A stretch of DNA of 64,000 nucleotides, taken from Lineus longissimus (taxonomy: Eukaryota > Nemertea > Pilidiophora > Heteronemertea > Lineidae). Below are positions 1-11,245 of this stretch, in pieces; the first letter of the stretch is position 1; each line of letters starts with the position of its first letter. The translations under genes were made by a program, and so were the position numbers. The stretch lies in assembly GCF_910592395.1 (NCBI RefSeq), contig NC_088313.1, forward strand, positions 4,588,501-4,652,500, written 5' to 3'. Below the pieces are notes generated by a model. It did not search any database, had not been told where the DNA came from, and saw only the letters and a program-made list of their open reading frames with translations.

Positions 1-683
1 ATGTAAAGTCAAGGACTTGGTGAGCCCCCCTTTAGGTCGGGGGAGCACCCCGAACCCTCCTACGATAGCGTAACGTTTTTACCCAGTACAATGGAGGGGA
101 AGCCCCCCAAAACCCCCCATGTTGGGACCATCCATAGTTCCTTCCGACACATTTTTGTTTTGGTAATGTAATACATTGTGATTGTCCTTATTCACGGGAA
201 TCGGGCGTTTCCAGTGATATACGACACAAATGGGTTGTCCTCATGCATTCACTTTGGAAACGCATTTTAAAATAGATGTTACGTCCTGTTAATGGGGCAC
301 GTCATCATCGCGTACATTGGGAAAAACTCCCTAACGAGACCGGAGCAGCCGGCTGAAAGTAGTTTACTTATTGGCCGCTAGGGTGCAGTATGTCGCTCAC
401 CCGAATTTTTCACGCAACTTTTGCTAAATAGAGCTAGTTCTAGTTTGTTATTCATTTTGATACTTCAGATTTGGGTAGTAGACCAATATAACTTAGTCGT
501 CAGTGTGGTTTTAAGCTGGAAAAACGTATTTGTTTTTCTTAAAGTGCCTTTTTTGGACGGTATTTGCGATTGTTTTGTTTATGTCACGTGATCTCGTCGA
601 CCATGCCGACACAAAATTGAAATAAACCACCCTTTTCTGTCATTATTTAGGACGGATATTTCTCTAATAAAAATAATATTTAA
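1..683 (+). repeat. Unit R copy 1 (truncated repeat)
   Basis: First copy of a ~1-kb repeat met again and again up to 30.9 kb and once inverted near 53 kb. It begins with GTAAAGTCAAGGACTTGG followed by C-rich and G-rich runs, and breaks off after the 'ctctaataaaaat' block, before the usual right end. No ORF is conserved between copies, so I read it as a non-autonomous transposon or satellite-like unit. Confidence 0.75.
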
Positions 684-2936
684 AGTCAAGGACTTGGTGA
701 GCCCCCAGTGGCCTAATTAGCAGGCATACAGGCACCTGCAAGCACATAGAATTAAGGATAAGCAAGGAATAATGTTATAGTAGAGTGATAAACTCAAGGA
801 ATGGCACTGGGCCACACCAAACATTCACTTAAATAGGTATAAGTATATATATTATGTAATGATTAAAGGTATTAAAGAGCATTAAAACTAGTGTATTGAA
901 AAAGGCAAGACCAGCTTGTGCTGCCATCTGGAATGGGCAGCACAACTATTAAAGACATTAACCCATTCTCCCACAATCCATCCATAGTTCCTTCCGACAC
1001 ATTTTTGTTTTGGTAATGTAATACATTGTGATTGTCCTTATTCACGGGAATCGGGCGTTTCCAGTGATATACGACACAAATGGGTTGTCCTCATGCATTC
1101 ACTTTGGAAACGCATTTTAAAATAGATGTTACGTCCTGTTAATGGGGCACGTCATCATCGCGTACATTTGGGAAAAACTCCCTAAAGCTGAGCGCACACG
1201 GGCAACAAAATGACACCGAAACTGAAAACATTTGTTTTCAGTTGTTTTCGAAATGTTTTGCGTCTTTGTCGTGTTTGTTTCAATCACCCGCACACGGGAG
1301 ACAAAATGACACGGTCACGTCACAGGTCACGTCAAAAACAAGGGGTAACCATGGTTGTGCCATACGTCACACCCCCGGTCACACCCGCGTATTCCAAGAT
1401 GGCGGCCGCCATGCATAACAACCGCCTGAGACAAGACCACTAATGAATATTCAAGGCCGAGGTCGAGGCCTATCAATTAGACGAGTGCATGTTTTTTACT
1501 CTCAAGTACATATTTGGAGAGGTATTGAAAAAATATTTGCTGTGGCAAGTCTACAGATATAAAGAAATTATTTGATGAAAAAATTAGTTTCGAATTTTGC
1601 TAATTGGGTAATAGGGGGCGTGTTTTGAGTTTTTTCTGCCAGTTGGCTGAAAACAGTGGAAATATCAAAGTCTGTCTAATTTGTCGATTATAAAAAAAAT
1701 TCCGTGGTCAATCACCAATTTCCATCGCACCAGTTACTCGCAAGACTAACCCGTATATCATATCCGAATTTCAGTTTCACTACTTGACGCGTTCTTTGAT
1801 GCGTCGCGGTCAAACATTGACAATTTAACTGCTAAAAGGCTTAAAAAATCAATTGTGGTCTTGTCTCGCCTCACAATTTTAGCATTTCTGCTCGTTCTTC
1901 GTAACCGCCGACGCCGACGGAAAGATAGAACGATATTAATTCATGCAATTCCGATTCTTCATCCACAATTCCGATTCTTCATCCACAATCAACTCCATTT
2001 CGTTTAAAATTGGCGTTGCCATTTTGACCTGCTTGGTTGGTATCACATGACGTTGAACGTCATCGTGATTGGTTAATGACGATGATGACGAAAAAATGTT
2101 TCGTTTCGTTGCAGTCACCCGCAAACGGGCGACGTTTTGACGAAAAACATTTTGACCAGGTCAAAAATATATTGCATGTTTAATATTCGAAAACTGTTTC
2201 AAAAACAAATGTTTTCGAAAAACATTTGCTTTTGTCGCCCGCAGACGGGCAACAAATTGTGAAAAAATATTTGAAAACAAATGTTTTCAATTTTTTTTGT
2301 CATTTTGTCGCCCGTGTGCGCTTAGCTTAACGAGACCGGAGCAGACGCCTGAAAGTAGTTTACTTATTGGCCACTAGGGTGCAGTATGTCGCTCACCCGA
2401 ATTTTTCACGCAACTTTTGCTAAATAGAGCTAGTTCTAGTTTGTGATTCATTTGATACTTCAGATTTGGGTAGTAGACCAATATAACTTAGTCGTCAGTG
2501 TGGTTTTAAGCTGGAAAAACGTATTTGTTTTTCTTAAAGTGCCTTTTTTGGACGGGTGTGTGCGATTGTTTTGTTTATGTCACGTGACCTCGACCATGTC
2601 GACACAAAATTGAAATAAACCACCCTTTTCTATCATTATTTAGGACGGATATTTCTCTAATAAAAATATTAATATAATTGGCCAATTTCTTAGGCATATG
2701 TAGCGAATTCCCATGAAGATTTAAATTAGATGTTCTCGTAACCTGTTACAACTGGTCTGATTTATTAATTCAGCGCTACAACTGGTCTGATTTATTAATT
2801 GAGCGCCATTTTGAAAAACCAAAAAAAATTGTTTGTAGGATATACAATAGTTACTCTCTTTATTTCTCATCATCATTCATTATATACTCCCGCACACACG
2901 TGTATCTTAAGAGCCCCTCCTAAGAGGGGGGCTTAT
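684..2936 (+). repeat. Unit R copy 2, interrupted
   Basis: A second head-to-tail unit. Its left 25 bases are followed by about 275 bases of unrelated sequence (706-980) replacing the G/C-rich part. It resumes at about 984 and is then split by the TIR element at 1186-2327. It ends with the family's right end (CCCCTCCTAA, then GGGGGG and CTTA). No gene is visible in the unrelated stretch. Confidence 0.7.
1186..2327. mobile_element. Non-autonomous TIR transposon, TAA target duplication
   Basis: The ends are inverted: AGCTGAGCGCACACGGGC on the left and the complement of GCGCTTAGCT on the right. The element splits a copy of unit R, whose uninterrupted sequence elsewhere shows that TAA (1183-1185 and 2328-2330) was duplicated. 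Inside, variants of CCGCACACGGGCGACAAAA recur near both ends. A TWA duplication fits PIF/Harbinger, but no transposase ORF is present, so the superfamily is a guess. The short ORFs inside match nothing I know. Confidence 0.75.
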
Positions 2937-3202
2937 TAATATAATTGGCCAATTTCTTAGGCATATGTAGCGAATTCCCATGAAGATTTAAATTAGATGC
3001 TCTCGTAACCTGTTACAACTGGTCTGATTTATTAATTCAGCGCTACAACTGGTCTGATTTATTAATTGAGCGCCATTTTGAAAAACCAAAAAAAATTGTT
3101 TGTAGGATATACAATAGTTACTCTCTTTATTTCTCACCATCATTCATTATATACTCCCGCACACACGTGTATCTTAAGAGCCCCTCCTAAAGGGGGGCTT
3201 AA
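2937..3202 (+). repeat. Unit R copy 3, right end only
   Basis: About 265 bases repeating 2671-2936 almost exactly (tandem duplication of the unit's right end, including the twice-repeated ACAACTGGTCTGATTTATTA block). It ends in the TTAA (3199-3202) used as target by the Kolobok-like element. Confidence 0.75.
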
Positions 3203-3502
3203 AGGCCATAACTCCAGGTTTTTTGCCATTTTCTGCTGTAAGACGATTTCAAAAGTGTACCTAACACTTTATACAATACAGAAAACCAAATGCAATTAGC
3301 TCCATCCATTTTGAAGATATAGCCAATTATGTGTTTGACAACTTGATTACCTAATCAGGCTAGCAACTGGCTTGTTAGAGCCAGGCGGCGGGTTCAGCAA
3401 AAGTTGTGATGTAGATCAGGTCATCTGTACATGTCATGCAATCATAAAAGCAGGAGGGCCTTAATTAATTATGCACACCTGGAAGTAATGTGTTTCATTC
3501 AC

Positions 3503-3536
3503 TATGGTGTATTGTGTGGCTCCGAATTGTGTCAAG
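3503..3536 (+). pseudogene. THAP-domain ORF, first 11 codons
   Basis: Start codon and first residues (MVYCVAPNCVK) of a THAP C2CH zinc finger, including the first two zinc cysteines. The reading frame is cut here by the LTR element and resumes at 17220 beyond it. The same protein is uninterrupted on the minus strand at 26878-27183. Confidence 0.8.
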
Positions 3537-4211
3537 TGTTCCCAGCGTCCCTGAGGTTAACGAACATCCCTCAAGAGACCTGGTGCCGTAGACCGATGCT
3601 GAACTTGCAGACATACTAACTTAGCAGAGAATGAACTCGGAAGGCAGGAGTAATCATATAATAGTTTATTTGTACTTACTTGATATAGGAGTTTCTGATC
3701 TAGCTAGACACTATTGGATGCAAGCTGGGCCGCCCAAGAGAGGTAAGAGAGAGAGAGAGCCGGCGTGCCCAGTACTTAAATACCCAGATGCCAAGTCACG
3801 AGCTCAGAGTCCAGGATTACGGAAGACGAATACTAATTAAAGGAGCAACCCGGTCCAGGATACGAGGCCGTCCAGAGAGAGACCTAACAATGTCAAGTGC
3901 CTCCCCCTGGTAGCTGAAGACCATTGGGAAGCTATGATTGGACGCCTCGTACCAGGTGACTATGATCGGAACGTTAACTGTGCCAAGATCACCGGCCATC
4001 CCTTTAAGGACTTACTGCTGTCACCGCAATCCTCCGACTTGGAACCGCGTGACTCGAACCCCTGGACTCACTGCTTATATTGTATAATAATATTAATCAA
4101 GGCTAAGAACAATGACGAATAGCCTGATAAGGCACGTTCGGTAGACTTCAAACGAATTCAGTTAACCCTATGAACACCGTGAAGCCTACCTTTTAAGGGC
4201 TTCACGGTACA
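3537..4211 (-). repeat. 3' LTR of the 13.7-kb retroelement
   Basis: 675 bases, starting TG and ending CA, apparently identical to 16545-17219. Since the genes are on the minus strand, this is the 3' LTR. On that strand it starts with an 11-bp-stem hairpin (4176-4186 pairing with 4198-4208), has a TATA-like stretch near 4080 and an AATAAA at 3665-3670. The left flank ends CAAG (3533-3536), and CAAG also follows the other LTR. The short ORFs inside are LTR sequence, not genes. Confidence 0.95.
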
Positions 4212-4226
4212 TGCCCCCCTCGAAAA
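4212..4226 (-). promoter_or_regulatory. Polypurine tract
   Basis: On the minus strand the sequence before the 3' LTR is a purine run of six G ending CA, directly against the LTR's TG. This is the expected plus-strand primer site. A small perfect hairpin (CAGTCTG/CAGACTG) lies next to it at about 4230-4247. Confidence 0.75.
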
Positions 4227-7200
4227 AGACCAGTCTGTCCCCAGACTGAGAAAGTTTTGCCCGATAATGAAAATATTGTGAGTGGCAGATCGCCAGTGAC
4301 CCCAATGACAAACGGTGTTACAGTGTGACCCGTAGTAAATAAAAAGAGATAAGGTACATTGATAATCAGTTGTGATAAAAACCCGAACGACCTTCCAACG
4401 CCGCTCACGCCTCGCCATGTTCTTTCTCCATTTTTACCCAGCAATTATATATGGTAAGTACAATTTTCTGATTCTCTATGTACTGCATCCTTGTTAAAAT
4501 TAATCACTTATACCGAAAATGTTGCGTTCACCCCTGATAAATTCATAATATATATACATGTAAGTGACAACTCACGAGAAAGGAAACAAACAAATCTCGG
4601 CTCACATTCGGCCTGTGCAAGACACTGAAACGTCGAAAAAAAAATTATTGGTTGAACTCAATGTTACTTGCCGTACCCAGGCCTATCACTTTCAGGTAAC
4701 CGTCCTTCAACCCGGCATTATTATTAAAATATGCTTATCATTTCTATCCTTTTCACCGTAATGAAGCGGACCCTTAACACATGACAGCGTAACCTCACCA
4801 ACACTGGGTAAAGTAACCCAAAGTACTCAATCAACTGGAGTTTGACAAGAAAAACTACCAAAAAACCAAAAAAAACTAATAAATATTGTGCTACTATTCC
4901 GTAATTCTTTTTACCCCAAATCTAACCCGAATCAGGTCCATTACCCTAGACAAACCGGTCTATGAAAAATATAAAACGCCGTAAATATTCTTCGGTTTGC
5001 CCATTGTATGGAATATCCAGGACCATGACTCAGCTGTGTCATAACTAAGCCAGTGCAATCACGCAATCTGCACTAATGGTCCGGTTACTTCTTGCCTGAA
5101 ACCTACTCCGTTCCCTTGAACGAGAGTAAAAATATCCTCTAGAGTCTGCCTTCTAGAACTTTGCTTTCATACTCCTAGAGGATATCGCTACAATAGCGCG
5201 TAGCCCATGCTATGAACACTCTTAAAGACAAACCACTGATTTTACAACTATATATTAAAAAAAACAAACTCCGATGAGGCCCCGAATCAGGTGTTAAGGA
5301 CGAAACAGACACAATTCTTGCCTTGGCTATCCCCATGAATAGCCAAGAAACCAGTGCGTAGATATCAGGAAACGGTCAGGTGGAACAACCGCCCGACCTC
5401 CTCCTGTAGGGTCCAGCATACATTCCCTAGCTGGTTTCTTCCTCTACACCCAAAAAAACTATCCTGCTAATAGGTACTCGCTTGACCCCAATGGCCACAA
5501 CAATCCAATTAAATAAAAGTAATGGTGACACAATGATTCACCAGCCTGTGCTGAAAGCAAGGATGCACCCTGAGTAGCGACATATGAAAAAACATTATCA
5601 ACGACCAAGGCCTATAAAAGATATTAGTTGTCTTTGCTTCAACCATTAGGAGGCAACGTAAGCGACAATCAATAATAAACGATAATGCCGTGCCTCCACG
5701 CAAATTAACAACAAACCACTACATTGACTACTTAATCAACACGAGACATGCAATTGCCCCGAACATCCCTACGCCCCTTGGCTTGCAAAATAAACCACAG
5801 GTAAATCTGCCCCGAGAGTTGTTACCATAAAGATTTGAATACGATATATCAATGCATATAGCATATACTAAAGATAACTTCAAACTTAATGCATAGCCTA
5901 CAAGTATCAAGGCTCTGAGTTAATCTGACCTAGAAGGCACAAATTTAGTGAACCTTACGCAAGATGTCTTTATATGTCCCTATATGGTTATCAGTATGAC
6001 ACAATAGTGTGTTATATTTACAAATTCGATTAAACTAGCAAACCACCAAACATATAGTACTATCAAAAGTCATAAGTTACTCTCGAAAGATATCTTTCAT
6101 TCAAAAAAAATATTTATCAACACGGTCACCGTCATCAGTGTCTTGTAATGCACAAACAAAACAAAAACCTCCGGCATGCTTAATCCGCGACAATCTATGC
6201 TGAAAAAACCCAAAACAATTATAATTACCTTCAGTTTCATTAAGATCTAACTACTATACACCTTACAGGGATCAGAAACCATAATTTTGCATGCACCCTC
6301 CGCAAGTCGGAAAAGGATGACTTTGGTCCAAACAAAATAATCTGAGTTGCATCCTCCGCAAGTCGGAAAAGATGACTTTGGTCCTGACAATCATTTGCTT
6401 CCATCACAGGAAATATAAATGTTTATATAATCAAAGTACAGTGTCTATTTCTGAAGAATGTTCGGTAATCCAAACCCACCGTAGTCGTCATATTCCGTTT
6501 GACAATCCGCACGTACCCGTATGACGATGCATCCGTAACAGACAAGAGCTTTCCAACGTAGAGTATAACAGCTTCCCAACGTAGTGTATAAGACTTATAA
6601 CGAGTAATTCGTTGCAGCAGCGACTGAATGTTGAAGATGGATCCTCCTCGCCGTGACCAAGATGAACCCTGGATATTGGACGCTCCCCGCTTTCAGATTC
6701 GGAAGGAGCATTTGATTGAGAAAAAGACGAAAAGGACCGACCGGTGAGCCAGGAATGACCAAGTAAGAGAAACGGTGCCGTGGTGTCCGAAAATATTTAC
6801 TTTAAAACGGGTTGAAATTTTGGTTACATTTTTGGTGTAGGTTTGACAGCAAAAAAAAAATTAGAAAATTGTTATTTTTAAAACGAAGATGACGCCCAGC
6901 CCGTGAACACCCTTGTTTACCACTGTTACCATTATTACGATATTTCCCAAAAACAATTACGACGCGGCGAACCCGCTTGCTATGTTAATCCAGACCAAAA
7001 TAACTATCACCCTTCCATCTCACCACGTAGCCATCACACAGTGATGATAATATAACAGGCTTTGGTTCCTCAGCGACCAAATGACCAGCCGTCGCTAGTC
7101 ACCAGGAGCTGTTCCCCATATTTGCCTTTAAAATTTGATACGCTGGTCAATGCATAACTGTGGCCTCATTTTGCTTTGGACCGAGGCTGAAGCTTTCACT

Positions 7201-7351
7201 CAGGAAAAACAGTCCAGCTGTTTCCCAATCTTATGCTTCGCCACTTGTCCTTATTTACCGCTCGATGCCCAGTATGTATAATATATATATGATATATGGT
7301 GTGACGCTAAACGTATCCTAGGAATGTGGAGAATGGACAGAGCGTACTGCT
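4227..7351 (-). other. Long 3' non-coding region of the retroelement
   Basis: About 3.1 kb between the RING ORF and the polypurine tract with no convincing minus-strand ORF. It holds an inverted repeat (ATATCCTCTAGAG at about 5132 with CTCCTAGAGGATATC at about 5175), a near-perfect ~60-base direct repeat (about 6292-6387, core CTCCGCAAGTCGGAAAA), a shorter repeat near 6550-6585 (TTCC[C]AACGTAG), and a possible plus-strand exon at 6637-6743. Such length suggests regulatory RNA structure or a lost gene. Confidence 0.6.
6637..6747 (+). other. Possible antisense exon/small ORF (36 aa)
   Basis: On the strand opposite to all the element's genes, an ATG opens 36 charged codons (MDPPRRDQDEPW... rich in K, R, D, E). 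It closes at a TGA that is part of a good splice donor (CCG|GTGAGC at 6743/6744). A TATAA-like stretch (TATAAGACTTATAACG, about 6587-6602) lies 35-50 bases upstream. An acceptor-like tract ending GTGTAG occurs near 6840. It could be the first exon of an antisense transcript, or chance. I recognise no homologue. Confidence 0.25.
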
Positions 7352-8434
7352 CTAAAAGTCGACATCATCGATGTCGACCAGAGGAGGCATTTCCTCCTCC
7401 TCTGTGGGAGTAAAGTGATCTAGCAAGCTGGCAAGCCACGTGTATGGTCGAAAATTTAAATGTTTGATAAATGCCCTAGGTGGGGCGGGACAATTTTTTT
7501 TAATTTCCTCGCGCTTTGCAAGGACCTGGGGGTCCGACCTCCCCGCTATCACAGCGAGAGGACCATGCCTTCTATAACCGAAATGGGTACCACAGGCCGG
7601 ACACAATAGCTTTGTGACAGTGTTAAACATGTGCCAAACTAATACGATCACGCATCTGACATGCATTACGTGATGGCAACATGGCATAAAATATACCGAG
7701 GGCTGAGGATGGTAAAACGACTCCAACTCCGTATACGATTTGTCGCACCGTGCGCAGGTCTTTCCATATAAAAATTTTTGAAATAGATGAGCTCGGTGTC
7801 TAGTACGCCGGCGAAGCTCTTTGTTTAGAGAAGTTGCCACGAAAGGGCCTTTACCCACTCTCGAACGATCTACTAACCCAAAAATATGAGAGCGAGACAT
7901 CCCCCCTTTTTCTGAAATGTATTTTACAATAGCTGGTGTAAACGAGTTGTGAACCCCGAACAAATTTAGTAGACGGGTCAAAATGGACGCCGCCGTTTGT
8001 AAGGTCAGATGCTGCTGCACGGCTTGCCGAATCATGTCAAAATGTTGACATTGGAGTTGGGTGTACGGCCACTCCGAAACCCTACGGTAACAAACGTTGA
8101 TGCTACCCTCTATATATTGCCGGAAGACAGTCTGCTGTAATGAGGGGCTGTCTAATATGAACGCCGCCTCAAAATAGTCATATAGAGGATAGCGGCCAAA
8201 GTCTGTGGGAAGATGTAGCAAATACTTCAACAGTTGTATAAAAACGACACCGGACACCACCGCCGGCCAATCGTGATGGGTTAGGTCCCCCACGGACTGG
8301 CCCTGCAAACCCCTAAAACGATAGACCGCGCTTACATAGCCGGAAGCGCGGCAAAGAGTTTCTTGCTGCTTTTTCGTTAGCTCGGGTAGGCTCACCCGTG
8401 GTCCTCTTGCCGTCGTGGAGCCATTAGTCGCCAT
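7352..8434 (-). CDS. RING-H2 finger accessory protein of the retroelement
   Basis: 360 residues. A RING-H2 finger lies at residues 227-281: C227-x2-C230, C253-x-H255-x2-H258-x2-C261, then C278-P-A-C281. The spacing fits zinc-binding E3 ubiquitin ligases. The ~225 residues before it look helical and match no family I know, a basic patch (RRRTRHRAH, about 208-216) precedes the finger, and the C-terminus is acidic (EEEE, DIDDVDF). The ATG directly follows a strong 3' splice site on the minus strand (CTTTCTTTTCTTCCTCAG, AG at 8436-8435), so it is probably made from its own spliced mRNA, downstream of env as in complex retroviruses. Function inferred: ubiquitin ligation acting on host factors or on viral proteins. 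A captured host gene is possible. Confidence 0.8.
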   Translation of the reverse strand: MATNGSTTARGPRVSLPELTKKQQETLCRASGYVSAVYRFRGLQGQSVGDLTHHDWPAVVSGVVFIQLLKYLLHLPTDFGRYPLYDYFEAAFILDSPSLQQTVFRQYIEGSINVCYRRVSEWPYTQLQCQHFDMIRQAVQQHLTLQTAASILTRLLNLFGVHNSFTPAIVKYISEKGGMSRSHIFGLVDRSRVGKGPFVATSLNKELRRRTRHRAHLFQKFLYGKTCARCDKSYTELESFYHPQPSVYFMPCCHHVMHVRCVIVLVWHMFNTVTKLLCPACGTHFGYRRHGPLAVIAGRSDPQVLAKREEIKKNCPAPPRAFIKHLNFRPYTWLASLLDHFTPTEEEEMPPLVDIDDVDF

Positions 8435-8532
8435 CTGAGGAAGAAAAGAAAGCTGTTATACACTTGGTCTTATTTAACGATAAACGAAGCCCCCTGACGA
8501 AATGAAGCTTGTCGGCACCCATATTTGTTTTA

Positions 8533-11181
8533 TCAGTCAGCGAGAGGAAGAGATGGGTACAACGGAGCCGTGGGGCCGACCCCTCTGTCATGTATTTTTG
8601 GTTCAGGTTGCCTAAGATTGGACATGCTGGTTGCCCTATCCACTAAGATGGCATTTACAAAACTGGTTGGACCCAAGAGGTCATTTTTCTCGCAGAACAT
8701 AACTAGGAATTTGGAGTTAACGCGGTAGTACAAACGGACTTGACACGTGCTCCGTATTATGTGTCGTATTTTCCACTGGAAAACGCCAAGCTCCATTTCG
8801 GTGGGCAACCTACATTGACTAGAACATTCCCAGTCCAACGCTAGTTTCAAAGAGAGGCACGTTGGATGCACGGTAATCCCAACATCTTTAATTGAAGAAA
8901 TTGTCTTATTTGTCAACCGGGAAGTCTGAGGCACTTCTAGGAACTTTGACATGTGACCGGAACTAAATTCGATCACCAAACAGTTTGGACTTATGCCCAA
9001 CAAATAAGAGATAAGCACTTCTGCATATTTAAGAAAAAGGATTAGTAAGATTACACCTGTTATCGCCACGAGAGACGACAAAAGTTTTATCTCAATGTTT
9101 ACTGCCCCAATGGCCTGTTCAACCTGTTGAGTAAAATTTCCTATATTTTCAGAATCGAGGTGAAATTGGTTAAGAGCTTGAACTTGGGTTTCTTCAGACC
9201 CCGCTTGTAAACTCCAGAAAGTAGCATTTATTGGACCTGCATCAGCCGTCGGTACCTGGGCAAAGGTAGCAACCGTGAAAATAGCTGGCGCCCGCACACC
9301 ACACGTTTTACACAGAAGGTAGGTAGCCACTACGGCGGCATATACCGCTAAAACCGAGTTAACTACCTGAAACGAGATACCAAACCCTGGTATCACACTA
9401 CCCCCGCCTACCGTTGCATGAGACTGAGTGGCCAGAAAATCTGCCTTAGTAGCAAATGTGCTGGCCCGTTCGGTACCACTGTCCAGGGTGGCTTTTAAAG
9501 AAGCCTGAAACTGTTGATCTTTGGCGGCAATATTTGTCCAATTCATCTCGTTCAGGTTAATGGGCGGTATCTCGATGGAAGGTGGAGTTTTCAAGGGCAC
9601 CGAGTTTACGGCATATTTCATAACATCCTCAAGTGGATATGCATGATAAAGCAAGGGCAAATTTATGGGATGTTCATAAACCATCTTACCCTGGCTGGCT
9701 GCATCACACGTAGAAACCTGTGCGGGTATATGAAACTTTTTGGACGACAATCCGCATGCACAACCAAGGGTCACGATCGCAAACTTGCTCGCTGGCACTG
9801 GAACGGTTGGTTTGCCCGCACAATTTTTCTGCCAAACGGGTTCGTCTCCCGAGGCCAAGTATTTTCCAGGGGCTAATTGTATGGCGCCATTTAAAAGACC
9901 ACCTTCCTTTTGGTACCGGATATCACAAAACTTAATGGTGTCCGGGACATTTGAAAAATAAATTGCCGACACACAAGAAGGTAGTGTCTTGCTTCGCAGT
10001 GCTACCGCCATATTACATCGAGTTTGATCGCCATCCTGCTCACAGGACGCCGTATATTCGTCATACCATTCATTAACAAATTCACCATCCAGAGTTACCC
10101 CAAAATACCTGGGTAAATTCATCACCTTCGATGTTGCGGTGGAAGAATGATTAAGAGGAACCGGTAACGAGATTACCGAATACAGTTGCACCAATGATTC
10201 AGATGACGCTAGCGGCACCTTTACCGAAACAAATATGTTGTTATCATCCCTGCTAAAAAGGATGTTTTTGATATCATAATAATACAAAGGATCAGGGTGA
10301 ACCACATGAAACCGAGGGTATTGCGCGGCTAATCCCTGACTTATGGTCGTCAAAACGGTCTGTAAACTGTCTCTGGGGACAAAAGCTAATGGTAAATAAC
10401 CTTGGACCAAGGTCCTTACCGCTAACACCCAGTTATATAATTCGGATTCCACATCGGCTAGATAACCCAGAGTGACCACCGATTCTGTTATCAAGGCGCC
10501 TAAGGCCGAAATTGCTGCCTCAACATCTCTAAGTTTAATTGCCATGGTGTTTAACTGCATATTTAATATTTTAATTTGGTTATGATTATCCAATACACCG
10601 TCCATAGCATTTGTCAATCTTGCTGAAACCACTTTCATTACGGAATGCATTTCCTTTTCAAAAGATTTTATCTCATTTGTATTTAGATCAACTTGCTGTG
10701 TTACGAGTGCCACATGGTTTTTGAATTTATTGAAATCTGCTTCCGTTACTAGGCCGAAAATGGAAGATGCTACTTGACCTAAACCGCCAAGAATAGCCCT
10801 TTTCGATCGCGGTTGCGGTTTACCCCATTTGACGGGCATGAGCTCCTGGGCTTCATTCACCCACTTTTGTACCCGTTGTACCATTTCCGTACGCCTTGTT
10901 CTCAAATTTTGGGCTGCTTCCCGAATTCGCTTGCACATTAAACCGGACGTAGTAGCGTCCGTGACACAATCATAAAATTTAATCTCCGAAACCAGGTTAG
11001 ATAGGTTTGGGATAGGAATTTGAAAAGTCTGAAACCATGTGGACTCGGCCACGTTGATCATAGATTTCTTTTTGAACACCACCCCAAAGGAAGCGCGAAG
11101 GACGACATCGTCCTCCAGAACTACCAGTGGTGGCAGCCCTAGTACTAGGCCCAAAAATAAAAGAAAACACCGAGCCTTCAT
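8533..11181 (-). CDS. env: Envelope fusion glycoprotein, baculovirus-F/errantivirus type
   Basis: 882 residues from the first ATG (11181); the frame is open upstream to 11238 but without another ATG. Numbering from that ATG: signal peptide about 1-22; furin site RSKR at 125-128, followed at once by a glycine-rich fusion peptide (AILGGLGQVASSIFG); then a long heptad-rich region to about 230; TM segment about 601-624; a second TM about 700-728; and a ~150-residue cysteine-containing tail. Several N-x-S/T sites are present. The cleavage site plus fusion-peptide pattern is that of class I F proteins of baculoviruses and errantiviruses. Two good 3' splice sites lie 65-95 bases upstream (TTTTCCTTTCAG at about 11275, CTTATCGTTTCAG at about 11247), fitting a spliced subgenomic env mRNA. 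The second TM and long tail are odd. No frame breaks are seen. Confidence 0.85.
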   Translation of the reverse strand: MKARCFLLFLGLVLGLPPLVVLEDDVVLRASFGVVFKKKSMINVAESTWFQTFQIPIPNLSNLVSEIKFYDCVTDATTSGLMCKRIREAAQNLRTRRTEMVQRVQKWVNEAQELMPVKWGKPQPRSKRAILGGLGQVASSIFGLVTEADFNKFKNHVALVTQQVDLNTNEIKSFEKEMHSVMKVVSARLTNAMDGVLDNHNQIKILNMQLNTMAIKLRDVEAAISALGALITESVVTLGYLADVESELYNWVLAVRTLVQGYLPLAFVPRDSLQTVLTTISQGLAAQYPRFHVVHPDPLYYYDIKNILFSRDDNNIFVSVKVPLASSESLVQLYSVISLPVPLNHSSTATSKVMNLPRYFGVTLDGEFVNEWYDEYTASCEQDGDQTRCNMAVALRSKTLPSCVSAIYFSNVPDTIKFCDIRYQKEGGLLNGAIQLAPGKYLASGDEPVWQKNCAGKPTVPVPASKFAIVTLGCACGLSSKKFHIPAQVSTCDAASQGKMVYEHPINLPLLYHAYPLEDVMKYAVNSVPLKTPPSIEIPPINLNEMNWTNIAAKDQQFQASLKATLDSGTERASTFATKADFLATQSHATVGGGSVIPGFGISFQVVNSVLAVYAAVVATYLLCKTCGVRAPAIFTVATFAQVPTADAGPINATFWSLQAGSEETQVQALNQFHLDSENIGNFTQQVEQAIGAVNIEIKLLSSLVAITGVILLILFLKYAEVLISYLLGISPNCLVIEFSSGHMSKFLEVPQTSRLTNKTISSIKDVGITVHPTCLSLKLALDWECSSQCRLPTEMELGVFQWKIRHIIRSTCQVRLYYRVNSKFLVMFCEKNDLLGPTSFVNAILVDRATSMSNLRQPEPKIHDRGVGPTAPLYPSLPLAD

Positions 11182-11245
11182 ACCTTTAAGAAACTGGTCA
11201 GGAGTGCGTTTAAGAATTGACTTCAGCAAAACCGACAAATGGTAA

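Noticed and set aside
3631-4122. ORFs of 60-69 codons on both strands at 3631-4122, identical at 16639-17130
   Set aside because: They lie within the two identical LTRs; identity reflects the LTR duplication, not coding constraint.
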